A DNA stretch of 64,000 nt, from assembly GCA_963740675.1 (NCBI GenBank), contig CAVUFS010000004.1, positions 372,001-436,000 of the forward strand, given 5' to 3'. Below, in pieces: positions 17,248 to 25,354 of this stretch. The translations under genes and the position numbers were made by a program. This DNA is from CAIKMD01 sp963740675 (GTDB lineage: Bacteria; Pseudomonadota; Alphaproteobacteria; ATCC43930; CGMCC-115725). Position 1 is the first letter of the stretch. Every line of letters starts with the position of its first letter. Below the pieces are notes generated by a model, which was not told the origin of the DNA, did no database searches, and was given only the letters and a program-made list of their open reading frames with translations.

Positions 17248-18042
17248 TTACGACCGACCGAGAATTGCGATGAGGCGGCTCGCCAGTTGCGCATGCCGCG
17301 CCGGATCGGCGACGGACACGCCTTTGCCAACACCGAGATAGCGCTCGGCGACTTCACTGTTGTGCAACAGCTCTTCGCCCGTGCCCGAGAGCGTGACGCG
17401 GCCGTTCTCGATCACATAGGCACGATCGGCGATCGCCAGCGACAATTTCGCATTCTGCTCCGACAGCAGAATGCCGCGTCCCTGACCGCGCAAGCTCGCG
17501 ACCAGACGGAAAATCTCCGCGACCAGCACCGGCGAAAGACCAAGCGACGGCTCGTCCAGCACCAGGATGCGCGGCTCGGCCATCAGGCCGCGGCCGATCG
17601 CCAGCATCTGTTGCTGACCGCCCGACAGATTCGCCGCCGGCTCGTCGAGCCGTTGCAACAGGATCGGGAACAGCTTGCCGATCTCGGCCATGCTCTTATC
17701 GAACGCCGCGGGATCGTTCTCGGCGCCGCGCGCGTAGCCGCCGAGCCGCAAATTCTCGCGCACGGTCAGGCCGGCGAAGACCTGCCGTCCCTCCGGTACC
17801 TGCGCGATGCCCATGACGACGCGCGCGCCGGGGCTGGCACGGTCGATCCGATTGCCGTCGAGCGTGATCTCGCCGCGACGGACCGGGATGATGCCCGAAA
17901 TTGCTTTGACCAGTGTCGATTTGCCCGCGCCGTTGGCGCCGACAAGCGCGACGATCTCGCCTGGACCGACCTTGAGATCGATGTCGTGGATGACATCGGT
18001 CGCCTCATAGCCGGTCGAAATGCGTTTCAGCTCGAGGTTCAT
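17248..18042 (-). CDS. livF: Branched-chain amino acid/amide ABC transporter ATPase LivF
   Basis: A 264-residue ATPase of the HAAT family. Walker A GANGAGKST (about 35-43), signature LSGGQQQ (about 138-144), Walker B ILVLDEPSLGLSP and the LSEQNAKL switch region are all present, and GIAQVPEGRQVFAGLTVREN is typical of LivF. Its ATG overlaps the LivG stop by 4 bp, so it is the last gene of livHM-livG-livF. The C-terminal end is partly duplicated at 15078. Imports amino acids, amides or, in catabolic contexts, aromatic acids; the substrate is not readable here. Confidence 0.93.
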   Translation of the reverse strand: MNLELKRISTGYEATDVIHDIDLKVGPGEIVALVGANGAGKSTLVKAISGIIPVRRGEITLDGNRIDRASPGARVVMGIAQVPEGRQVFAGLTVRENLRLGGYARGAENDPAAFDKSMAEIGKLFPILLQRLDEPAANLSGGQQQMLAIGRGLMAEPRILVLDEPSLGLSPVLVAEIFRLVASLRGQGRGILLSEQNAKLSLAIADRAYVIENGRVTLSGTGEELLHNSEVAERYLGVGKGVSVADPARHAQLASRLIAILGRS

Positions 18043-18812
18043 GCCACTGCCTCGCTGCCAACATAAGCGGCGATGACGCGCGCATCCTGCTGAATCTCGC
18101 GCGGCGTGCCGGAGGCGACAACACTGCCGGCATCGAGCACGATCACCTGATCGGCGACGCCCATCACCAGCGACATGTTGTGCTCGACGACCACGACCGA
18201 GATGCCGGCGTCGCGCACCGCACGCAACAGCTCAGCCAGCTCGGCGGTCTCGGCATCGTTCAAACCCGCCGCCGGCTCGTCCAACAGCAAGAGCCGCGGC
18301 TGCGCCATCAACGCGCGCACGACCTCCAGCAGCTTCTGACTGCCCATCGGCAATTCGGTGGCAGCGGTATCGCGAAAAGCACGCAGACGGACGAGGTCCA
18401 ACAGCGCATCGGCGCGATCCATGAGCGCGCGCTCTTCGCGCCGTGCACTGGGCAGCCAGAGCATTTGCCGCCAGGCGCCCGAGCGCACATGGAGATGCGC
18501 GCCGGCAAGCACATTCTCGATCGCGGTCATGCCGGGATAGATGCGCGCCGCCTGGAAGGTGCGGATCAGGCCTTTGGCCGCGATCTCGATTGGCGATAAA
18601 TCGATCAGCTTCTCGCCGTAGAAGCGCACATCACCTTCATCGGCGCGATAAAGCCCGGTGACGAGGTTGAACACCGTCGTCTTGCCGGCGCCGTTCGGGC
18701 CGATCACCGCGGTCAGGCTGCCATGCGGCACCGTGAAGCTGACCTTGTTGACGGCATTGAGACCGCCGAATTTTTTCGAGAGACCGCTGACGGCCAGCGC
18801 TGCGTCGCTCAT
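18039..18812 (-). CDS. livG: Branched-chain amino acid/amide ABC transporter ATPase LivG
   Basis: About 257 residues. The ATG at 18812 is chosen because it overlaps the LivHM stop in ATGA; upstream codons belong to the permease region. Walker A GPNGAGKTT (about 40-48), the LivG-type FNLVTGLYRADEGDVRFYGE, a signature region reading ELPMGSQKLLEVVRAL in place of the usual LSYGQQ, and Walker B LLLLDEPAAGLN are present, followed by VVVEHNMSLV with the switch His. Middle gene of the transporter operon; pairs with LivF as a heterodimer on the inner membrane. Confidence 0.92.
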   Translation of the reverse strand: MSDAALAVSGLSKKFGGLNAVNKVSFTVPHGSLTAVIGPNGAGKTTVFNLVTGLYRADEGDVRFYGEKLIDLSPIEIAAKGLIRTFQAARIYPGMTAIENVLAGAHLHVRSGAWRQMLWLPSARREERALMDRADALLDLVRLRAFRDTAATELPMGSQKLLEVVRALMAQPRLLLLDEPAAGLNDAETAELAELLRAVRDAGISVVVVEHNMSLVMGVADQVIVLDAGSVVASGTPREIQQDARVIAAYVGSEAVA

Positions 18813-20707
18813 GACACCGCCTTTAAGGGGTGTTGCGCATCGCTTTTCTTGCTCGTCAGGCGCCCGAGCCACACGGCGATCCCGCCGAATATGCCTTCCG
18901 GCAGCCAGAGGAAGCACATCACCAACAGCACGCCTTCGGCAAAGGTCTTATAGAGCGCAAAGGGCTGAAAGATCGTCGGGATCAGCGTCAGCAACGCAAC
19001 ACCAAGAATGGGCCCAATCAACGTCCCCTCGCCGCCGGCGACCAGCATCGCGATCATCTCGAAAGAGCGCGGCGCGCCGACCATGTCCGGCGAGAGGAAG
19101 TGGAAATAGAAGGCGTAGAGGCTGCCCGAGAGCGAGGCGAGCGCTGCTGAGAGACAGACGGCGGCGAGCTTGTAGCGCGCGACATTGACGCCGAGCGCTG
19201 CGGCCGCGGTCTCGTCGGTGCGCACGGCTTGCAGCGCGCGGCCGAAGCCCGAGCGCATGCCGCCATGCAGCGAGATGCAGAGCACGACGATGAGCGCCGC
19301 GACCAGGTAATACATTTGCAGCGGTGCGCCGAAGACATAGCCGGCGATCGAGAAGGACGGGATACCGACAAGCCCCGACGGGCCACCAGTCACATCGGTC
19401 AGGCCGACGGTGAGTGAATCGACCATCAACCCGAAAGCCAGCGTCGCGAGCGCGAGGAAGTGGCCGCGCAGCCGCGCCGTCACCAGCGACAGGCCGTACG
19501 CACAGAGCAGCGACAAGACAATGCCGGCGAGGACCCCAACAAGCGGCGGCCAGTGATAGGTCGTCGCCAGGATCGCGGCGGTATAGCCGCCGATCGCCAT
19601 GAAGCCGGCATGGCCGAGGCTGACTTGCCCAGCGAAGCCCATCAGCACGTCGAGACCGAGCACGGCGATGAAGAGAATACCGGTGATCACCAGCGAATTG
19701 AGCAGCCCGCCCGCCGGCAGAACCCACGGCAGGACGATGAGGAAGATGACACCGACGATGGTGAAGATCGCACCGTTGCGCCCCTCGAGCCGAACGATGC
19801 CGCGATGAATGCGCTGCTCATCGCGCACATCCTGGCGCCGCGCCGGCGCCGCGGTGAAGAGCCCGTTCGGACGCCACAGGAGCACGGCGAGCAACAGAGC
19901 CAGCGCGAGCCCGTTGGCGAAGAGCGACGAGACATACCCTGCGGCAAGCTGTTCCGAGACGCCGAGCACAAGCCCGCCGAAAACCGAGCCGGCGAACGCG
20001 CCCAAGCCGCCGACCGCGACCGAGATGAAACCGAAATTGGTGAAGAAGCCGCCGGTGTCGAATTCGAGCGACGTGATCGGCGCCACCGCGATGCCGCCGA
20101 GCCCTGCGATCACGGCCGCGAGGCAGAAGCTGAAGAGCGTCATGCGCGGCACGTCGATGCCCATGAGCCGCGCGGCGAGCCGGTTCTCGGCACAGGCTCG
20201 GAGCGCGAGACCAAGCCGCGTCCGGGCCAGCAGCCACCACAGGCTGACGATGATCAGCGCCGCCGCGCCGACGATCCAGAAGCCTTGGGTCGGCACGCGG
20301 ATACCAAGGATCTCGACCGGCGCCTCGCCCGAGATCGGCGGAAGCGCATAAGGCTGGCTCGACCATCCGATCAACAGGACGCCTTGAATCAGCGTCAGCA
20401 AGCCGGCGGTTACGACGAAGATGCTGCTGATCGGCAGCCGCGTCACCGCGGGAACGAATGTCGTCCAGCCGAGGATCAGCCCCGCGAGCATCGTCCCGGC
20501 GAGCGCGGCGATCAGCGCGATCGGAATCGGCAGGCCGAGCGCGACCTGCGCCGACCACATCAGCAGAGCGCCGAGAACACAGAAGCCGCCCTGGGCGAGG
20601 TTGATGACGCCGGTCACGCGATAGACGAGCGAAAAGCCAAGGGCGAGGACGGCAAAGACCGCGCCTTGGAGCAAGCCGCCAATGATGATCTGTATCGCCT
20701 GAATCAC
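18809..20707 (-). CDS. livHM: Fused LivH-LivM permease
   Basis: A 632-residue inner-membrane protein starting with GTG. Residues 1-285 match LivH: GAVFAVLALGFSLVYRVTG, INLAQGGF, and SVAVGGLGAFAGSVFGGLVLG. A charged linker (about 286-310) leads into LivM: LVITGILFIAVLGLDVLMGF, AGQVSLGHAGFMAIGGYTAA and LAGGEGT-like MLVAGGEGTLIGPILGVAL. LivH and LivM are normally two subunits of about 290 and 320 residues, so this is a single-chain permease. It is the first gene of the operon, and no binding protein is adjacent; a LivK-like gene is at 54460. Confidence 0.9.
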   Translation of the reverse strand: MIQAIQIIIGGLLQGAVFAVLALGFSLVYRVTGVINLAQGGFCVLGALLMWSAQVALGLPIPIALIAALAGTMLAGLILGWTTFVPAVTRLPISSIFVVTAGLLTLIQGVLLIGWSSQPYALPPISGEAPVEILGIRVPTQGFWIVGAAALIIVSLWWLLARTRLGLALRACAENRLAARLMGIDVPRMTLFSFCLAAVIAGLGGIAVAPITSLEFDTGGFFTNFGFISVAVGGLGAFAGSVFGGLVLGVSEQLAAGYVSSLFANGLALALLLAVLLWRPNGLFTAAPARRQDVRDEQRIHRGIVRLEGRNGAIFTIVGVIFLIVLPWVLPAGGLLNSLVITGILFIAVLGLDVLMGFAGQVSLGHAGFMAIGGYTAAILATTYHWPPLVGVLAGIVLSLLCAYGLSLVTARLRGHFLALATLAFGLMVDSLTVGLTDVTGGPSGLVGIPSFSIAGYVFGAPLQMYYLVAALIVVLCISLHGGMRSGFGRALQAVRTDETAAAALGVNVARYKLAAVCLSAALASLSGSLYAFYFHFLSPDMVGAPRSFEMIAMLVAGGEGTLIGPILGVALLTLIPTIFQPFALYKTFAEGVLLVMCFLWLPEGIFGGIAVWLGRLTSKKSDAQHPLKAVS

Positions 20708-20835
20708 GCGGCGACCTTAGCACTGACCGACATATACCCCCCACTCATTCGCGTCCTTGACCCGTGCGGATACGGGCGGCGCGTTACCAACTTCTATACC
20801 TCCGCCCTTATACCGGCGAAAGCCCGCGACCCGCG

Positions 20836-20947
20836 CGGCCGCTCCTCGCGGCCGTGCCCTCCGGGTTCGACCGTGAAACGGTCGAACGGGTCGCGCCATT
20901 CTTCAACATCCGGGTACCGAAAAATGGGCCCCGGCTTTCGCCGGGGC
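20836..20947. repeat. Compound hairpin repeat, copy 1
   Basis: Three hairpins in a 271-bp gap between the Rieske oxygenase stop and the LivHM start. A: CGGCCGC-TCCTC-GCGGCCG at 20836-20854. Then the 10-nt linker TGCCCTCCGG. B: GTTCGACCGT-GAA-ACGGTCGAAC at 20865-20887. C: GCCCCGGC-TTTC-GCCGGGGC at 20928-20947. Hairpins A and B with the linker have the same layout as the copy at 55700. Hairpin C may terminate the Rieske gene. No gene is supported in the rest of the gap. Confidence 0.65.
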
Positions 20948-20978
20948 GGTAAGGCATTTTAACAATCGATGCAGACGT

Positions 20979-22265
20979 TCAGACCGTAACCGGATCCGTC
21001 CCCAATTCGCAGAAGAGGCCGTGCTTGGCGCCTTCGACGAATTTGACGGTCTTCGGCAGCACCACGGCGCAAGAGCGCACGCGCTGCGAATCCGGCGTCA
21101 GGCCTGGGATCTTCTTGCCTTCCTTGTTGGCCTTCATCGCGCGCAGCAGCGCGCGTCGCGCCATGATGATGCCGTTGTCGGTCGACACCAGGTTCTCCTG
21201 GCTGCGATCGATGATCGGCCCCATGCTCTCTTGCAGCGAGGCATCCTGCATGCCGACGCCGTCGATGCCGCTGAAGGTTGCGCCCGAGACCTGGGCGTTG
21301 CGGTTCATCAGATAGTCGTTGGTCTTGTTGGCGAGCGGAATGAAGGTGCCCGGAATCCCCTTCACATGAATGCCGGCGCCGTCATCCATCGCTGCGACCT
21401 CGGCGCGGGTGAGCGCGCGCTTCGGGTGATAGGAGATGCTCCACGACCAGGTGTTGTTGTCGTCGATCGGAACCCAGGCATGGCCGCCGATCGGATTGCC
21501 GCCGCGCGGCGGGATCAGCGTGTAGAACGGCATCACCCATGGCGTGATGCGCCAGTAGTAGCTGTCGTTCTCGGCATTGCGCCGCGCCGCGATCAACAAG
21601 CCGCCCTCGAATTCGGCGACGTCAAAAATCGGCATCTTGTCGGCTTGATTGTACTGATTGCCCTTGCTGCCCTGGAACAGCCGGTCGCCCTTCAGCGCTG
21701 CTTCGTGCAGGAAGGAAACGTGGCTCGAATCGATGCCGCCTTCGACCGCTTGCAGGTAATTGCACTCCTGCAGCCGCTTCGAGAGGTAGCGCTGCTCCGG
21801 CGGCACCAGTGCCCATTCGAATCCCGGAGGCGCCGGCTTCAATTCCGGCGGGCCCATATAGGTCCAGATGATGCCGCCGCGCTCGATGCAGGGATAGGAT
21901 TTCAGCTTGACCCGGCTGCGCATGCCGGTCTCTTCGGGCTCGGACGGCAGGTCGACGCATTGACCGGTAACGTCGTATTTCCAGCCGTGATAGGGGCAGC
22001 GCAACCCGCATTCCTCATTACGGCCGAACCACAGCGAGACGCGGCGATGGGCACAGAATTCATCGATGAGACCGATGCGGTCTTCGGTATCGCGGAAAGC
22101 GACGAGATTCTCGCCCAGCAGCTTCACCCGCACGGGCGGACAATCCGGCGCCGGCAGCTCGTCGGCACGCAGGGCCGGGAACCAGTAGCGCCGCATGAGA
22201 TCGCCCATCGGCGTGCCCGGGCCCACTTCGGTCAGAACCTTATTGTCTTCGCGCGACGTCGCCAT
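20979..22265 (-). CDS. Aromatic-ring-hydroxylating Rieske oxygenase large subunit
   Basis: A 428-residue oxygenase of the phthalate 4,5-dioxygenase/vanillate O-demethylase group. The N-terminal Rieske domain has FCAHRRVSLWFGR and RCPYHGWKYD (CxH and CxxH, about 71-103). The catalytic domain shows EGGIDSSHVSFLHE (about 173-186), which carries the Asp and two His of the mononuclear iron centre. It hydroxylates or demethylates an aromatic substrate. The ferredoxin gene directly upstream on the same strand (22343) probably supplies electrons; no reductase is in the window. It is a paralogue of the oxygenase at 62544 (both begin with LTEVGPGTP...G.-MRRYW). Confidence 0.88.
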   Translation of the reverse strand: MATSREDNKVLTEVGPGTPMGDLMRRYWFPALRADELPAPDCPPVRVKLLGENLVAFRDTEDRIGLIDEFCAHRRVSLWFGRNEECGLRCPYHGWKYDVTGQCVDLPSEPEETGMRSRVKLKSYPCIERGGIIWTYMGPPELKPAPPGFEWALVPPEQRYLSKRLQECNYLQAVEGGIDSSHVSFLHEAALKGDRLFQGSKGNQYNQADKMPIFDVAEFEGGLLIAARRNAENDSYYWRITPWVMPFYTLIPPRGGNPIGGHAWVPIDDNNTWSWSISYHPKRALTRAEVAAMDDGAGIHVKGIPGTFIPLANKTNDYLMNRNAQVSGATFSGIDGVGMQDASLQESMGPIIDRSQENLVSTDNGIIMARRALLRAMKANKEGKKIPGLTPDSQRVRSCAVVLPKTVKFVEGAKHGLFCELGTDPVTV

Positions 22266-22342
22266 ATCGGTTACCTGCGGAAAATGTGATTCGTCTAACG
22301 ATGCTGCGGGTTTGCCCCAGGGTCAAGTCAGTAGGCGTCAAG

Positions 22343-22651
22343 TTACTCGATCTCGATCCATATCTCGTCGCCATCGACACGCGCCGGCCAGACCTTCACG
22401 GGATCCGTACAGGGCGGGTAGGAAGGCTGCCCGGTACGGATGAAGAATCGCCCTTGGTGAAAAGGGCATTCTATTTCCTCGCCGATGATCGTGCCCTCGC
22501 CGAGCGAGCCGGGCCCGTGGCTGCATTCGTCGACGCTGACGAAGTACTCGTCGCCGAGCTTGAAGACCGCATAGGCCGTGTTATCGACCACGGCACGGGT
22601 CGCGAATTCGCCGCCCACCTCGTCGGCGCGGCAGATCACCAGCTTGCTCAT
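22343..22651 (-). CDS. Rieske-type ferredoxin
   Basis: A 102-residue soluble Rieske 2Fe-2S protein. Ligands are in DECSHGPGSLGEG (CxH, about 42-44) and IECPFHQGRFF (CxxH, about 60-63), 15 residues apart. It resembles the small ferredoxin components (BphA3/NdoA type) that pass electrons from a reductase to a terminal oxygenase. It lies 77 bp upstream of the Rieske oxygenase on the same strand, downstream of an SDR, so the three genes likely form one transcription unit. ATG start. Confidence 0.88.
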   Translation of the reverse strand: MSKLVICRADEVGGEFATRAVVDNTAYAVFKLGDEYFVSVDECSHGPGSLGEGTIIGEEIECPFHQGRFFIRTGQPSYPPCTDPVKVWPARVDGDEIWIEIE

Positions 22652-22732
22652 GGGTTCGCCAAGCTAAAGGCTGTGCGCGGAGGCTTCAACGCCCGCGACG
22701 ATGTGACCCGCGCGCCGCCACGGTCGGCACCC

Positions 22733-23491
22733 TCAGCCGGCAATCGTCACGCCGCCATCGACGATGATGGTCTGGCCGGTGATGAAGCTGCCTTCGCGCG
22801 AGGCGAGCAGCACCGCCGCGCCGGCAATATCCTGCGGCTCGCCCAGGCGACCCAGCGGCGTCTCGGCGATGCGCGCCTTGGCCCGCGCCTCGTCCTCCCA
22901 CAAAGCGCGCGCAAAATCGGTCTTGATGAGACCGGGCGCGATGCAATTGACGCGGATATTGTGCGGCCCCCATTCCGCGGCGAGGCCGCGCGCGAGTTGG
23001 CCCAGCGCCGCTTTCGCCGCGCCATAGGCGTTGATGCCCACCGAGGCACGCTGCGCAGCGATGCTGGAGAGGAAGATCACCGCGCCGTCCTTGCGCGCCG
23101 CCATCTCCGGCAGCACGAGCTGTGAGAGCCAGAGCGCGCTGCGCACGTTGCTGGTCATGACGCGGTCGAAGGCCTCGTCGCTGAGGTCTTGCAGCGTGCC
23201 GAGCACCGGATTGGCGCCGACATTGTTGACGAGGATATCGATGCCGCCGAACGCGCTGCGGGTCTTCTCGACCAGCGCCTCAAGCTGCGCCTTGTCGCCG
23301 ACATGGCAGGGGATCGCCAGCGCCTCGCCCCCGGCGGCACGGATCGAGGCCGCGGCCTCCTCGCAATCCTCCTCCTTGCGGCTCGAGATCACCACCCAAG
23401 CCCCCTGCCCGGCCATGGCCGTGGCGATGGCGCGGCCGATGCCGCGCGACGAGCCGGTGACCAACGCCGTTTTTCCCGAAAGATCGAACAT
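22733..23491 (-). CDS. Short-chain dehydrogenase/reductase
   Basis: About 252 residues from the ATG at 23491; a further 25 upstream codons are open but look non-coding. Classical SDR: cofactor loop TGSSRGIGRAIA (about 12-23), NNVG at about 89-92, catalytic Ser in IFLSSIAA, YGAAK (about 155-159) and the IAPGLIKTDF loop. The residue after the second strand is Ser-Arg-Lys (SSRKEE), suggesting NADP(H) preference. It could dehydrogenate a cis-dihydrodiol or alcohol made by the neighbouring Rieske oxygenase; that pairing is inference. Confidence 0.88.
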   Translation of the reverse strand: MFDLSGKTALVTGSSRGIGRAIATAMAGQGAWVVISSRKEEDCEEAAASIRAAGGEALAIPCHVGDKAQLEALVEKTRSAFGGIDILVNNVGANPVLGTLQDLSDEAFDRVMTSNVRSALWLSQLVLPEMAARKDGAVIFLSSIAAQRASVGINAYGAAKAALGQLARGLAAEWGPHNIRVNCIAPGLIKTDFARALWEDEARAKARIAETPLGRLGEPQDIAGAAVLLASREGSFITGQTIIVDGGVTIAG

Positions 23492-23631
23492 GCCCACTGC
23501 TGCTACCCCCAAACGCCCCTTAACCCTTTGAGCCGCCATGCTAGGCCGCATGGCTGCATCTCCCAAGGGGCGCTCGATTTCATGCCCTAGCCGTGCTACG
23601 CCCCTGAAACGAGGAATTCGGGCAACTGCAC

Positions 23632-24882
23632 ATGGCCGATATGACCGACATCGCCGCCCCGTTAACGAAAACCCAGGATTTCCGCGTCATCAGCCTGGTC
23701 GGTGCGGCTCATTTCATGAGCCATGTCTACATACTGATGCTGCCGCCGCTGTTCGTCTACGCACGCGCGGAATACGGCGCGACCTACGAGCAACTCGCCT
23801 ATGCGATGGCGGCCTTCGGCGCCTTTTCGGCCGCGCTGCAAATCCCCGCCGGTTTCATCGTGGACCGTATTGGCTCGAGCGCCCTCCTGATCGGCGGCCT
23901 GGCGCTGAGCGCGACGGGCGTCGCCGTCGTCGGGCTCGTGCCAGCCTACTGGGCGCTGATCCTCGGCTATGCGCTGCTCGGCATCGCCAACACCGTCTAC
24001 CACCCGGCCGATTACGCGATCCTATCGCATGGCGTTTCGGCCCCGCGCATGGCGCAGGCCTATTCGATCCACACCTTCCTCGGCATGGCCGGCCAGGCAG
24101 CGGCACCAACCTTCATGTTGGTCATGGCCGGCCTCTTCGGGTGGCGCAGCGGCTTCCTCGCGATCGCCGTTGTCACTTATGCGGTCGCTGCGGTGCTGCT
24201 GCTGCAGAAGAACACGCTCTCGGACCGCCATCTGACGCGACGCGACGATGCCGCCCGTAAGAACGCGCCGGCGATGGAGCGCGAGAGCCGTTGGAAGCTT
24301 CTGACCAGCGGCCCGATCCTGCGCAGCTTTATCTTCTTTGCACTGCTCACGCTCACGGGCAGCGCGATGCAGAATTTCACGATCGTCGGCTTTGGTGCGC
24401 TGAACGGCACGCCCGCGGCACAAGCCAGCGTCGGCCTCACCGCCTTCCTGATCTTCAACGCGCTCGGCGTGCTCTCGGGCGGCTTCATCGCCGACCAATT
24501 CGAAAATCCGATGCGGATCGCGACGATCGGCCTCGCCTTGAGCGGCGTGACCATCCTGATCCTCGCTTACGTGAATTTCCCAACCGCGCTGTTCGTCGTG
24601 ATGCTGGCGCTGAGCGGATTCCTCAACGGCGTCATCATGCCGTCGCGCGATCTGATCGTGCGGGCCGTGACGCCGCCCGGCGCTTTCGGCGTGGTCTTTG
24701 GCTTCGTCACCACCGGCTTCAATGTCTCGGCGGTGATCGCGCCGCTGCTCTATGGCCGCCTGATGGACCAGGGCCAGCCGCGCATGATCTTCATCTGCGC
24801 GGCCGTCTTCACAGCGCTGTCGCTGACGATGGCCAACACGGCGCGCGCAAAGAAGACCGCGCCGGCTGAGAAAGCGGCCTAA
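23632..24882 (+). CDS. Major facilitator superfamily transporter
   Basis: A 416-residue, 12-TM inner-membrane protein. The N-terminal half has HFMSHVYILMLPPLFVYARA and a conserved PAGFIVDRIGSSALLIGG loop between TM2 and TM3, which is the MFS motif A region; the layout resembles the fosmidomycin-resistance (Fsr)/FsrR-like group. It probably exports or imports a small organic compound, possibly the substrate of the adjacent Rieske pathway. Divergent from the SDR gene at 23491; ATG start at 23632. Its stop overlaps the convergent molybdenum-carrier gene by 4 bp. Confidence 0.85.
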   Translation: MADMTDIAAPLTKTQDFRVISLVGAAHFMSHVYILMLPPLFVYARAEYGATYEQLAYAMAAFGAFSAALQIPAGFIVDRIGSSALLIGGLALSATGVAVVGLVPAYWALILGYALLGIANTVYHPADYAILSHGVSAPRMAQAYSIHTFLGMAGQAAAPTFMLVMAGLFGWRSGFLAIAVVTYAVAAVLLLQKNTLSDRHLTRRDDAARKNAPAMERESRWKLLTSGPILRSFIFFALLTLTGSAMQNFTIVGFGALNGTPAAQASVGLTAFLIFNALGVLSGGFIADQFENPMRIATIGLALSGVTILILAYVNFPTALFVVMLALSGFLNGVIMPSRDLIVRAVTPPGAFGVVFGFVTTGFNVSAVIAPLLYGRLMDQGQPRMIFICAAVFTALSLTMANTARAKKTAPAEKAA

Positions 24883-25354
24883 GCCGCGGTTCGCTGCGCC
24901 AGCAGTCCCTCGATGACGCGATAAGCCAGCGCGTAGACTTCCAAATCGTTGCTACGGCGTGGGCCGGCAACATTGAGTACCGCGCCGTCGATGTCATCGA
25001 GCCAAGCCGCGATCCTCGCAACTGAATCTTCCGGCGACAACAGCGTCAAATCGACATGAAGACACGGCTTGCCATAGCGCTTTGCCAACCGCTCCGTCAG
25101 CGCCGAGCCACCGCTCAGTGACCCACGCGAGAGGATCAGCGTCGCGTCGGAATCGCGCACGTTCCACTCGGTGCGCAGCGCGAGCTTGCGGCTGGCGGTT
25201 TCCGTCACCGGATAGCGCGCATCGATCGCGCCATCTTCGTTGAATCGTCCGCGCGGCACCCAGCCGCCACAAGGAAACCCGCGGCGAGGGCGGCATCGAG
25301 CGCTGCGAGATCGGCCCCGGTCTGACCGCCGGAGATAATGCGTGCGAGTTTCAG
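24879..25354 (-). pseudogene. Putative molybdenum carrier/YpsA-like protein, frameshifted near 25272
   Basis: The larger downstream frame (to 24879) has RGRFNEDGAIDARYPVTET, DSDATLILSRGSLSGGSAL and DGAVLNVAGPRRSNDLEVY, typical of the Mo-carrier/YpsA-like fold. The missing start is one frame over and reads RIISGGQTGADLAALDAALA, the family's N-terminal nucleotide-type loop. Loss of one C in a TTCC(C)TTG run near 25272 restores a single protein of about 158 residues. A CTG at 25352-25354 overlapping the upstream TGA is the only start candidate. Function in binding molybdate or nucleotide is known only for a few relatives. Confidence 0.65.

Noticed and set aside
19460..20962. A 500-codon plus-strand frame opposite the LivHM permease
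   Set aside because: It reads as charged low-complexity sequence, whereas the minus strand gives clear permease helices; its last part crosses hairpins.
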